Below, piece after piece: positions 1 through 10,082 of a DNA stretch of 64,000 nucleotides. A program made the translations under genes and the position numbers. This DNA is from Neoceratodus forsteri (lineage: Eukaryota > Chordata > Ceratodontiformes > Ceratodontidae). How positions within the stretch are numbered: the first letter of the stretch is position 1; each line of letters opens with the position of its first letter. Below the pieces are notes generated by a model. The model was not told the origin of the DNA. It did no database searches and saw only the letters and a program-made list of their open reading frames with translations. The stretch covers positions 604,100,501 through 604,164,500 of the forward strand of contig JADMNL010000023.1 of the NCBI GenBank assembly GCA_016271365.2, in the 5' to 3' direction.

Positions 1-199
1 AGACTCAGTCTAGCGGACCCCTTACGGTCCTGCCCTGGTCGCTGTCCACTGTGAGGAGGAGGAAGTTTTAACTTCTTCCTAACCAGTGGGGGAAAACATT
101 ACCACAGACAGGTAGGTACTGGAAGTGGTGAGTCAAGGCTTCACTCTGCAGTTCCGCAAAATGTTATCAATCTGCACAGCCACGGAATTCTCAAGCTTC

Positions 200-1905
200 A
201 CACTCCAACACAGTGGATATAGTTAAGAAGAGAGGTCAGAAGTTGCTGCAGACATCTATAATGTGGAAGTTCTCTTCTTGGCAGGAAGACAGTGATCTTG
301 TTACTCCTGTTACTTCCTTACTTGAAATAGGAATGGGGAATGCCGGCCTATTTTGGACCTCAGCAAGGGGGCAGCATGGCTTCTCTGGACATGAAAAATG
401 TCTATTTCACTTCCCAGTCAGGCCCAACCTTTCACAAAGTGCCCACCAGTAGTGGGGGCACATTTTAGCAGACACGCTGTGATGGTTGTTCCTTTCCTAA
501 ATGACTGCCTATTTGTAGGGAAGTTGCACCATCAGGTCAGGGTATTCCTACAGTTACCGCAAAGCCCCTAGGATCTCTGGAGTTTCTTATAAGTGCACCA
601 CAGTCACAGACAGAGCCAGTACAGCTGGGAGCAGAGCTGAATGGCCTTCACAGCAGGGCATTTCTTCCACAGGACAGGGGAGGAAAATCTCCTAAGTTTG
701 CAAATTCATTTGTCCTGGATCAGACCAGGCTAGCTAGAGCCTTCCTGCGGTTACTGATTTCTTACTACTAGTGTGTTACAGGTGCCAGATTACAAATGAA
801 GGACATTTGATAATATCTGAGGGCGCAGTGGTTTCAGAAAAGGCACTCTTTCAAAGCTGCTTCTGATCAGGTACACTCTCTCTTCTGAGCTGCAGAGCAC
901 CCTTAGGCGACCAGGCATTATGCAGAATCTGGTCTCCTTACCAGCCCAAACACCATCTTCTCTTGGTGGAGCTGAAAGCAATCTGTTTGGCCTTGCACTC
1001 CTTTGTACCCCAGGTGACGGGCCAGTCTGTCCACACCAGGACAGATATACCACCATCGGGTCTTCATTGCCAACCATGACTGCTCCATATGTTTAAGGTT
1101 GTGCTTAGAAGCCATGAAATTGGGAGTCTGGCTTATTCTATGGATGCACAGTCATCTGCTATGCATTGTCCTGGCAAGGACTGATTCCTAGTAGTCTCCC
1201 TCACCAGAATCGGTCAGGGGCATCACGTATATTCCCTGAACGAGCAAGTTTGGTCCACAATCTTTCGAAGGTGGGGCACACTGCAGATAGCTCTGTCTGT
1301 TTCTGAGGAAAATCACATCACTATCTCCCCCCGTTCTGTAGCAGGTCCTCAGCAGTGGGCTTAGTGGCCATGTATGCCCTGTTGCTGGACTGGTCAGTGA
1401 GTTCCTGTGTCTTTCCTCCATGTTAAAGGGTTCTCTTAAAACTGAGGGGTCAGTTTTCTAACCAGGATTCTCCTAGCCACAGATTAGGACAAGTTGCCCT
1501 GGCATTCCCTGATGCTTGCCTTTTTCACCTAATAACCCACTCCTCTCCTGCAGAGAGACGGTCTGCTGACCATATCCCAGAGTAGGATGCCTTCTCAGAC
1601 CTCAAGTCACTTTGCCTCAGGGCTTGGTCCTTGATAACCTAGAATATTCTGCTTTTCAGTTCTCAGATGAGGTCCTGAAAACCCTCTCAAGTTTTCAGGA
1701 CACCTGTGCCCAGAGGAACACATGTTTACAAATGGAAAAGGCTTTCTCTGATGTGTGCTTTTAAGCAGTTCAACCTGCATTGGGCAGATCTATCACTGCT
1801 CTTGCACTACCTGTTGCACCGGAGTCTTAGACTGTCCCAGGACAATGAGATTTCAACAACCATGAAACAGAGACTCACAGGGCAGTCACAGGGCCTAGTA
1901 TGAGC
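200..1905 (+). mobile_element. Decayed DIRS-type retrotransposon (copy D0)
   Basis: Conceptual translation, allowing many frameshifts and stops, follows DIRS pol in order. An RT segment near 376-420 reads ASLDMKNVYFHFPV, parallel to LASLDLKDAYFHIPV of DIRS-A at 15521-15560. A second RT segment at about 480-740 includes a degraded FPFLNDCLFVGK and a stretch equivalent to the ISAPKS/EPVQ region. An RNase H segment at about 950-1170 shows a 'LLELKAICLAL'-like helix and a TDNTT-like motif. The linker (W...IFRRWGTLQI) lies at about 1230-1290, and the start of the recombinase (SDEVLKTL) at about 1660-1690. No terminal repeats or gag are recognisable. It is much older than the other DIRS copies and related most closely to DIRS-A. 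The edges are approximate. Confidence 0.7.
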
Positions 1906-3485
1906 TGTAAAAACAGACTAAAACATTTGCATACATCCTTAACAGCTATATGAAAAGAGTTCTCTGTGTCTCGAGCTCGTGTGAGTGTGTGCAAATAAAT
2001 ATAAAACAGCAGGTGTCACGAGTTTTCATTCTGATACAAAAAAAACTGTTGCACAACAGCATTCCAGGACATCTGAACTTTGGTACAACAGCTTTTTAGT
2101 GAGGATGGATATCCACGTACAAGTGGAAACAATATAACTTTTGAATATCTTGTTTGAAAATGGCATGCTACAGGCAGAAATTGTTTCCTCCACAATATGT
2201 GGTGAGCTCATACAGAATTATCATGAAAGTTGCAGGAACATTAAATCTTCAGCGTAATTCTTTCCCGGCGTTAGTATGAAACGGTTTTCATCAGCCTTTC
2301 ACTAAAGTGCGAGACTGTGGGTAACACCAGTAGTGAGATCCAGTTGCTTCATTTTTGTGTAGCTACATAGATGGTAAAGGACAGAGAAAGACTGAGTCCA
2401 TTGTGTCTGCTGTGGTTTACCTACATTGATTTTAGTCTGCCCTTTCAGATCTCTCCCCATGCCTTTTTTTTTTTTTTTTGTTCCTTATTGTCCCATGAGC
2501 TTGTTACATTGGGATTTGGTTAAAGGGACTCTGTCTTTGACATAGGGCTTTCAGTACTGTCCTGGGTAGACTTACTCTTCTTATGTGATCTTGGGAGGGC
2601 AGCGGAATCCTGCTGTCATTGTGGTCTTGTTCCTTCAGGGCTCACCATTAGAGACTTGTTGTCATACAGTCGGCGCAGCACTGGGAACCCGGTCCCTGCT
2701 GAAGTTTACGCCTGCCAAGGCCCTACTTACACTGTAGACTTCAGTTGGAGCCCATCCCTAGGACACCTGGTTACCCTTTTTTGTGAGTGTGAGCTAAAAG
2801 ATCTCTCAGAGGAGTACTCTAGACACTGCCATAATCCTGCCTCTGGTGTGGCTGATGAAGTGGTGCCTCCAAGATGGCACCACCTGAAGGCATAATCAAG
2901 TTGTATGGGGGATGTCCCTTCAGGACTCGTAATCTGAAGGTGACTTTTCAATACCTGAATGTACTGTGCATGACCTCTACTGGAAGAGTGCACATGGCAG
3001 TAACAGGAACATTTCTCAAACAGGCAGGACCCACCACCACCACTTTCTTTCTCGGCTAACCAGTCTGCTAAGGAGAGCCACAAGATGGACTCCCTGGGTA
3101 TCGGGGTTTATTCCAGTGCCTCTGTGAGATTTGGCAAATTATCTGCCTAGGGTACTTGGCCAAATACTAGCATTCCCTGTGGTCATCCCATCTGCCTGTG
3201 ATGATCAAGTGGTCCAAAGGGGACTGAGAGCTTCCTTGATATGTTTATTTTTTTTTAGTTATTTCAATCTTGGATTACAAAACCTTTGAGCAGGAAACTG
3301 CTCATTTACAAAGGTTCCACGTCGTTTGGGTGGGAAAACGTACAATGGGAGTGAACAAGTGTCTCTAGCTAAACCAATTGTACACAGATGTTTTAAACAT
3401 TCAAATACAATGTGATTATGTAAATATGAGGATTTAACACAAGTATTTTGTAGATTCTTGTAGATTTTTTTTCCCCCTCCGGTTG
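1906..3485. other. Intron-like or intergenic sequence, no gene recognised
   Basis: Short ORFs here (for example 2656-2895 +, 2727-3083 -) have no recognisable domain or codon pattern. A T-run lies near 2466-2480. The only structure I can support is the repeat segment at about 1990-2095, listed separately. Confidence 0.5.
1990..2095 (+). repeat. Interspersed repeat, also at the window's right end
   Basis: This segment aligns in the same orientation with about 63895-64000. Both copies contain 'gcattccagga', then a 'tgaactttg' core, then 'acagcttt' or 'gcagcttt', and both are preceded by an AT-rich 'aataaatataaaa'-like stretch. Similarity is moderate by eye. The family is not identified; the right-hand copy runs off the window. 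Confidence 0.55.
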
Positions 3486-3489
3486 TGGT

Positions 3490-4075
3490 CTGCAGGGTCT
3501 TTCTCAGGCATCCCACCTTACTCCTGCCCCACCTGAAGTCCTCCTACCTGTGCCTCCTCTCCCCTTCCCTTCTAGCCACGATCGGTACTCCCAGCTTAAT
3601 CGCTCCGGGGTGGGGTGCCCCTCCTCTTTGGGCGCTCTCAACATTTAGCTCCGATGTGGCAGAGGACTCGGGTGGAGGAACGTGGAAGGTCAGACAGGAA
3701 GGACCCGGTTGTGGGCATGGGGGTAGGTGCCGTCGCCTACTCCGCAGACCGGGGTGTCCCTATTCTGGTGACACCCCCCAAATGCATGTGCACATCCTGG
3801 CGCACCAGTCAGCCCCTTGCCTGCATCGGGCACGTTAGCTATGTGCTGCTTAGCGAGCTGCAAGCACTCCCGGTCTCCACCAGGAGCTGCTGATACACTG
3901 AGCTATCCCCGACACCCCCCCGGGGAAGGAAAGCAGCCCAGCGGGTGCTCAATCCTCTCTCTCCCCTGCCGTCCCCCAGCGCTCCTAGCTTGCTTCCGAA
4001 CACGGGTCGCTGGTATGGCGCAAGGTGTGGTGTCTGGCGCCTCAACCCTCAGCACCACTGGGCCGGCTGACACGA
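3490..4075 (-). mobile_element. tRNA-derived SINE-like repeat, copy 1
   Basis: On the minus strand the element starts near 4075 with a tRNA-like head. An A-box-like stretch (ccagtggtgctgagggttga) is followed about 45 bases later by a B-box-like 'gacccgtgttcgg'. The body is GC-rich and matches the copies at 22985-23572 (minus) and 51238-51699 (plus). The shared order is: head, 'gggttga', B box, 'ggat/gag..', a C- or G-run, then a long unrelated body. The head and its immediate downstream part are clearly shared; the 3' limit is approximate. Several overlapping ORFs (3485-3838, 3615-3893, 3817-4116, 3839-4045) are chance readings of this GC-rich repeat. Confidence 0.6.
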
Positions 4076-4781
4076 GTATTAATAAGTCAAAGGAGCAGCC
4101 TAGGAGGTATTGTTAGGACAAAGGGGTACTTGTACATCAGAAGTAGAGAAGGTAAGTAATGTGAGGGGAGGTGAAAGGGTGGTGCGGAGAGAGGAGGTGG
4201 AGGAGGCATAGAGCCAGGGTGAAGAGAAAAATTCCATTTGTTTTGGTAATTTTGAGCGGCTTTATGGCACAAATGGATTAAGTTATAGTATGCAATGAAT
4301 ACCTAAAGACTGTGGAAAAGTCTGGATTCTGTTATGTAGGGACCATGGTTCTTATATGGGCCCCCCCACCCCCAGTGGATGGAAGAAATGAAACTGGCCA
4401 TATTTTGATTAAAAAAGGAATTGGGCATGTTTCTGTTTTTACACTTCATTTAGGGTTTTGCACCAGTTTTTATGCAAAACCCCCTCTTGGCATCAATTTT
4501 TCATGTACAAGAACCACTTTGTTCCTAATTATAAGTGACAAAAACAGTGCCAAAGTTTTGCACCCATAAACGATAGGATGGTACACTTTTTTTTGCAAAA
4601 GCATGTTGATTTGCATTCGGTAATGGAAACAAAGAGAATAAAATAGATTTTTAGATTTGGCTAAATTAACTTTACTATTTGGAAAATAAGTGGTTGTACC
4701 CTTGCTTGTACAGTTACACACCGTTACCAGGGGTTGAATTTGATGAGCATCTTATAAAACCTGTCCCTTTTAAATAAGTAG
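4076..4781. other. AT-rich spacer, nothing recognised
   Basis: No coding frame, RNA or repeat was recognised. A C-run occurs near 4360-4374. ORFs 4312-4569 and 4470-4721 lie on opposite strands of the same low-complexity stretch and have no recognisable content. Confidence 0.4.
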
Positions 4782-4920
4782 GGATTAAGCCATGAGAAAA
4801 GATGGTTCTACTGTGGAATGAATCCATGGTTGGGGGGATTGGAGCACGAGGCTGATTGCCTCCAACGACCCAACCGTGGATTAATTCCACAGTAGACACG
4901 TAATTTCGAGTGGCTTAATC
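4782..4920. repeat. Near-perfect inverted repeat (hairpin / MITE-like)
   Basis: The left arm 4807-4834 and right arm 4869-4896 are reverse complements at 26 of 28 positions, beginning 'tctactgtggaat'. They are separated by 34 bases. Pairing resumes outside after a mismatched stretch, with 'gattaagcca' on the left opposite 'tggcttaatc' on the right. The whole unit of about 140 bases can fold back. No transposase or target duplication is visible, so the class is open. Confidence 0.7.
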
Positions 4921-5224
4921 TTCTTGTAACATGGCAATGATTGTATGACTAATACAGTCTGAATAAATGAGAGCAGACAGACTGATTTAATTTTGGAATG
5001 CTTTATATGCTGAGCTGTTAAACAAGGTGTACGCACAGTACAAAACAATGGGAACACACCTATTGGAAGTATCATGGCTGTTATCTAACTTCTGCAGAAA
5101 TAGCTTTCATTACAAGTTTTAAGCTTTCTAACATCGAAACATATTTTAAAACTTTTCAAAAACTTGTGATTAACTTTCTACGCTAGGTTGTTCGATTTTC
5201 ATCTGTGTTTATTACAAAATATGG

Positions 5225-6060
5225 GTTGCACTGCATGATGGGACCATGCTAGGGTAGATATTCATGTTTTGTTCCTGCAGTTTCCTTGGCAGGCCAACAG
5301 ATGGGTGTGAAACAATGCTTGCAGCACTGCACTGTTTTACAGCAATTTTTAGATCAATTTCCAAATGCACTAAACTGAGCCAATCTGAAAAAATGGTAGA
5401 TAAGTACTGTTTTTCTGAGTATTATCTTCACTTTTTCCTCTTTAAATTATCTAGCTCAACAGGAGATAAATATGGCATTTACTGCTCTCCCCTTTAAAAT
5501 ACTTGTTTGACTAGTATTGTTAGTCTTTCTTTGATTTCCTTTTGTTTTTCTCACTCTTTATTTTTCTTTTCACCCATAGAAGTAGTCTCTTTGTTTTGAT
5601 CTTGCTTTATCTCACTGTCTTTATTTTTGCTTTCTGTTATAGAAGGTGCAGGCTCATCTTTACCATAGTGTGTATTTACCAAGGTAGTGATGTCCACTAC
5701 TACACACACACACACAAAACTGACAGTAAAATGATGCATTGCTCTCCTTCTGTGCTTCACTTGTGAATGGTGATCCACTGGGTTGGAAGGGTGGGAACAT
5801 TAGGGAATTCTGCTGTTTTACGATGCCTGTGAAACGATGCTAGCAGCACAGCACTGTTCTGCAGCCGTCTGTTGGGCTGCCATGGGAATTGCACTTGAGC
5901 AAAGAGTTGCTGGAGCAAGCGGAAACAGTAAAATATTTGCATACTGTTTTTATTTGTGTACTGCTTTTGGCTATAATGGATCATCAAGGTACTACATCAC
6001 AAGCCATGGTCTACTTGGGAACTGGACCATGGTTGATGAAGTACCACCTGTTTATGTTTA
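5225..6060. repeat. Repeat-containing region with related segments (R3)
   Basis: A segment near 5305-5345 (gtgaaacaatgcttgcagca...) recurs at about 5830-5868 with few changes (gtgaaacgatgctagcagca...). The neighbouring 'ccttggcaggccaacagatg' is partly inverted near 5866-5890 (cgtctgttgggctgccatgg). This looks like a small foldback or duplicated repeat. A short (AC)n tract lies at about 5702-5717. No gene recognised. Confidence 0.45.
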
Positions 6061-6159
6061 GGCCAATAGAAATTCCGTATTTCATTGTGCGGATTTATGC
6101 CATGTTACATTTATCTTGTTCACTTCAGCATGTGACATTAAAAGGGAACAGTCAGCAAT

Positions 6160-6425
6160 AACAACTCTACACCTAAGTGTGGGGCTGGTCCCAATGTGCA
6201 CTTTGTGTGCAAAAACATACTGCAGTAAATTGGATTGTATTGGACTAATTGTGCTTTTCAGACTGACAGTTTTTGTAACTGCAACCATCAGAATCCCTGC
6301 AGCTGACAGAGCAGGGCTGCATCTGTGGAAGATTCAGTAGCCTGTAGTTCATGTTGGTGTTAATTTGGTGGTCCCGCTGTCCTTCTGAGGCGAAGTACAT
6401 TCACAGAGGACTGTACTTAAACCGA
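6160..6425 (+). repeat. R2 foldback repeat, copy without DIRS insertion
   Basis: From 'cctaagtgtggggctg' through 'ctttgtgtgcaaaaac' to 'ggattgtattggactaatt' and 'ccctgcagctgacag' this matches, in the same orientation, 52100-52167 joined directly to 58850-59110. It is therefore an uninterrupted copy of the repeat that DIRS-C entered. It ends near the shared 'cagaggactgta' at about 6405-6418. Confidence 0.65.
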
Positions 6426-6439
6426 GGAGAAAAGCTGGA

Positions 6440-7378
6440 CTAGAACATGTCTGATCAGAGCTGATAAAAGCTCTAAGATGCACTGCAGAATACTGAATCC
6501 AGTTCCAAAAGCGAGTTGCTGTGACTCAGCGGTGCAGGGGTGCGAGAAAAGGGTAGCCAGCTCCACCAAATGTAAATGTCCAGAAGTTCTCGCACTCACT
6601 TGCAGGAAGCACAAACGGGAAATCCAGGAGTATGATAGAATATCAATTTATTGAGCTTCAGTCTTAGTCGGACAGAGCCTAACCCCAGCGCTTCAGCAAT
6701 AAGCCTTCATCAGGGTGTGTGGCTAAAACAAACATACACATTTCTGAAATGCCCCAAAGTTTGTGCTACCATTGTTTAAGAGACCAATCAAATTACAAGA
6801 AAACTTTTTCCAAAACGAATTCATATGAATTGAAAGAAATGGTACAAAACTCCATACAAAACACTGGGTACAGGCCATGTTTAACTTAAAATCATACTTT
6901 AATGTATAATCTTATTTTAGTCTTGTCTTGTACCAGCTGTGAAGTAAAGAAATAAAAAATAGACGGATTAGAAAAAGTGTTTCAGTGCTTGTGATCATAT
7001 TCCAGTATTTAAGCTATATATTTGGGGATCCGCAACACTGCACTGATAATCAAGAGTATGGTGTAACTAGAATGTATAAGTGGAGAAGAGTAGGTGAGGA
7101 GTATTGTAGCGATCACCCTTTATGATTTTTCAAGGCTTCTCAAGTCTACTTGATTACTATGGGATCCAGAACTGATTCCACTCGGTGACCTGGAAAAGGG
7201 CCGAGAAAGAAAGAAAATTAAAAAAGCTCAAGTCAAAAGTTTACATCGAAGGCAGTTATTAACAAGTCTCCTCTTTTCAGAAAATGTTTCAGATCCCATT
7301 GTTAATGAAGTCCATCCGGTTTGGGAGTTTGTAACCTATAATCCACTGACTTCCTTTTTGTATTAGTAAACAGTCCCT
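6440..7378 (-). mobile_element. Penelope-like element P1, 3' terminal region
   Basis: This is the 3' non-coding and pLTR-type part of a minus-strand PLE. It matches 50640-51920 (plus strand) over most of its length: 'gtcagtggatt(t)ataggtta', 'gatctgaaac', 'cagtgttttgtatg', 'agaccaatcaaatta', 'tgtgtggctaaaacaaacatacaca' and an 'aataaatt' stretch. The coding part of the same element lies at 18649-19858. The two pieces became separated when DIRS-A inserted at 7379/18648. The segment 6500-6760 also matches 24590-24830. Confidence 0.7.
6686..6714 (-). other. Hammerhead-like core in PLE terminal repeat
   Basis: On the minus strand: CTGATGA, then a short GC arm with a UUAUU loop, then GAA followed by GC. 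This resembles the CUGANGA...GAA core of the hammerhead ribozymes known from PLE terminal repeats. The position after GAA is G rather than the usual A, and stem II is imperfect, so catalysis is uncertain. Equivalent sites are at 24769-24797 (minus, decayed core) and 51791-51820 (plus). Confidence 0.35.
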
Positions 7379-7560
7379 TTCAAACAACATGAAGTCTTGC
7401 TGTATTCGGACATAATGCAGTTAGCCCCAGCACTTGAACTGCCCTGGAGAGGAAAGAGTTAACTCCATGCAGAAGCATGGAATGTTGAGCTCGAGCTCGG
7501 TTTTCAAACCTCTGTCTGTGGTACTTCCCAGTGTAACCGTCAGATTCTTTACTCCGCCTA
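7379..7560 (+). repeat. DIRS-A left inverted terminal repeat
   Basis: Pairs with the reverse complement of 18465-18648. The shared stretch includes 'ccccagcacttgaactgccc', 'catgcagaagcatgga', the palindrome 'gagctcgagctc' and 'ctgtggtacttcccagtgta'. The outermost bases differ between the ends (…catgaagtc against …aatggagtc), which is why the ICR needs two separate halves. Confidence 0.85.
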
Positions 7561-7948
7561 ACAGTGAAGTCGCTCCGGAGATTTCCTCTGCTCTGTTCAG
7601 TATAGTAAAGCGTTCGGTTTTAAAAAACATTTCTTTGTTTTTTCGGATTTCCAGCCTCTGTCTACAGTACAGGTAGTGTTGTAGATAGGTAGTGACTGTG
7701 ATTTCATTTTATTTAACTGTGGAAGTTGTTTGTCTCTTCGGTTTCTTTTCTGTCGGTCCGGTTAGTAACCGACCTTGTGAATTCTCTAATTTTAAATATC
7801 TTTCTGGGATTAGTGCGGAAGGTGTTCCGGTACCGATTGGTTTCAAAAGAACCAGGCTTTTTCTTGGTTCTTTTCCAAACCCGTGACACGGTTACCGACC
7901 GGTTGGTATTACCTGGCTTGAAAGATTCTATAGGGTAATTTTGGTAGG

Positions 7949-9551
7949 TTGGCCATGTGTGAGAAACCCAAAAAGAAAACCGGTCCCACTGGGTTTCAAT
8001 ACAGTACTGAGTGTGGGGAGGCCTTTTCCAAGACCGACCCCCACCTCATCTGTGTTTGTCTGGGGTTTGACCAGCTCCAGTTAGACTGCCAGATTTGCAA
8101 AAACTTTTCTAAAACCACTCTAGAAAAAAGACTGAGTAGGTTGAGGGAAAGGAAGGCCGAGTAGTCCGTGGATTCGGATGTCCAGCCCGTTTTGGTTGTG
8201 GCAGAACCTGAGGAGGTGCCTACTAGCCTAGGTGATACCTCCTCGGGCAAAAGGAGAGCCAACTCTGAGGGGTCGGTTCCGTTAAAAAAGAAACAAAAGT
8301 CTGCTGGTTCGGATCCAGTACTGCATACTCCAACTGCGATTGAGATAGCCAAAGCGATTAGTATTGTCCAATCGCTTCGCCTGTTTCCGTCCGAACCGGC
8401 AGTGCCGATTAGGCGGTCGGTTCGGTCGGAACCGGCTCCTTCGGATTACAATCCGGATGTTTTATTTGAGGAGTGGGAGGGAGACTGATTATCCCGACGA
8501 TGATAACTAACAGGGGATTCTGGATGTGCCCATTGAACTGGACATATCCCCAGACAGACCCTCTGATATCTCTCCTCCCAGGTTCTCAGAGTCCCCTTCA
8601 CACATCTTGTTTTATAAGAAGGTGGCCCAAACCCTCCAGCTCCCTATGGTTGAAGCTGCTGAATAGGAAGAGCCTGATTTTGTGGAGATGATGGACATCC
8701 CATAGTCCAAAAGGTTGTCTGTCCCCCTTCATAAGTCCTTGGGGAAACGGACACAAAACATTCTACAGACTCCTAACTCTTTACCTCCTGTAGATAAAAG
8801 AATGGACAGGAGGTATGTTATCAAGCTCAGCTGCGGAGTTCCTTTGTTCACATTGCAGCCATGTTGGGGTAGTGCAGGCTGCAGCCTGTGTCAGGGCAAA
8901 CATTCCTTTGGCTTCACACCCCCAAGACAAGGACTCATGGAAAGTTGATGCTGTGGCCAAAAAACTATACTTGGCATCCTCTTTGGGACTAAAGCAGGCA
9001 AATTATATGTTCTATTTAGCCAGGTACCAGAAGTCTAGGTGGGACACAGTTCTGAAACTGGCTCAACAGGCCTCCCCCCAGCTAGGCAGAGAGCTGGAGG
9101 AGGTGGCTGCAGATGGAATTGAGGCATCCAAAGTACAGTTTCACGCTGCTGTGGACTCCCAACAATGTGGCATCCAGAGTCATGGCTACATCTGTGTCTC
9201 TCAGGAGGCATGCTTGGCTTAGATGTACTAGCCTATCACAGGACACGCAGTCTAAGGCTATGGATTTTTCTGTAGTTGGTAACTCTGTTTGGGGAGCAGA
9301 CAGAGGCTTGCATGAAGAAAATGGACGAATACAGGGCAACTTACAGGAGTGCACAGGCCAAGGAAAGGCAAGCCACTCCTCAGAAGCAGCAGTCCAGGGG
9401 CAGGGGCAGGCCTTTTCACAGGCCTTTTTACCAAGCTCAGGCCTCCTCTTCTTACCCACAGAGGGTTTTTTTCCGAGGGAGGGACAGGAGGGGGATGAAC
9501 AGGGCTGCTTCCTCCTCCCAGTCTAAGGCTCCTGCCAAGCAGACACCTTGA
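7949..9551 (+). pseudogene. DIRS-A gag-like ORF, broken
   Basis: The putative start at 7949 (MCEKPKKKTG) is followed by a Cys/His cluster (HLICVCLGFDQ…DCQIC). This lies where DIRS-B and DIRS-C have the pattern CxxC-x(n)-H-x(n)-CxxC. A TAG at 8162-8164 interrupts the frame, which then continues from 8168 to 8488 with a KKKQKS basic patch. Further frameshifts lead to 8715-8948, 8815-9222 (a helical stretch near KKLYLASSLGLKQANYMFYLARY) and a C-terminal basic, Q/R/G-rich segment (QKQQSRGRGRPFHRPFYQ, about 9368-9421), probably nucleic-acid binding. Function is inferred from position before pol; no catalytic domain is visible. Confidence 0.65.
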
Positions 9552-10082
9552 GGTGTCAGCCCGGGTCGACTCCCCAGTCCCAGTAGTAAGCCCGGGACTG
9601 GCCCTCAGTTTCAAAAGGTACCCAAAAAGGAGGGCCAAGTCTTTTCCACCTGCATCAATCTCAGAAACCCTTGCCCTGGAGGCAGAGGTTTCCTCTCTCC
9701 TAGCCATAGAAAAGATTCCTACTCAACACAGGGGGAAAGGCCTGTACTCCAGCTACTTCCTTACCCCAAAGAAACCGGGGGAGTGGCGACCCATCCTGGA
9801 TCTAAGGTACTTGAACAAACATTTCTAGGGACATGGATATGTTGTTCATCCACACTTATTGGCAGGTTCCTTGCCGCTTTAAATCTTGCCCGAAGGTCTT
9901 TAAGCTGGCTCCTCCCACCCACCCGGGTGGTAAAACTCGCGTCCGCCCATGGCAGATCTTCCCTTACCGGCTTGGAAGCTCAGGTTCCCTCCTTAGCGCT
10001 CTTTTCCGACTGGTTCCTGATTTTTCGATCTCTCCGAATTTAGTTAGAAGTTTTTTATTTCTTCGACCGTCTTGTGGCTGCG

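Noticed and set aside
3485..4116. Cluster of overlapping ORFs on both strands
   Set aside because: All lie in a GC-rich SINE-like repeat with a tRNA-derived head; none has a domain.
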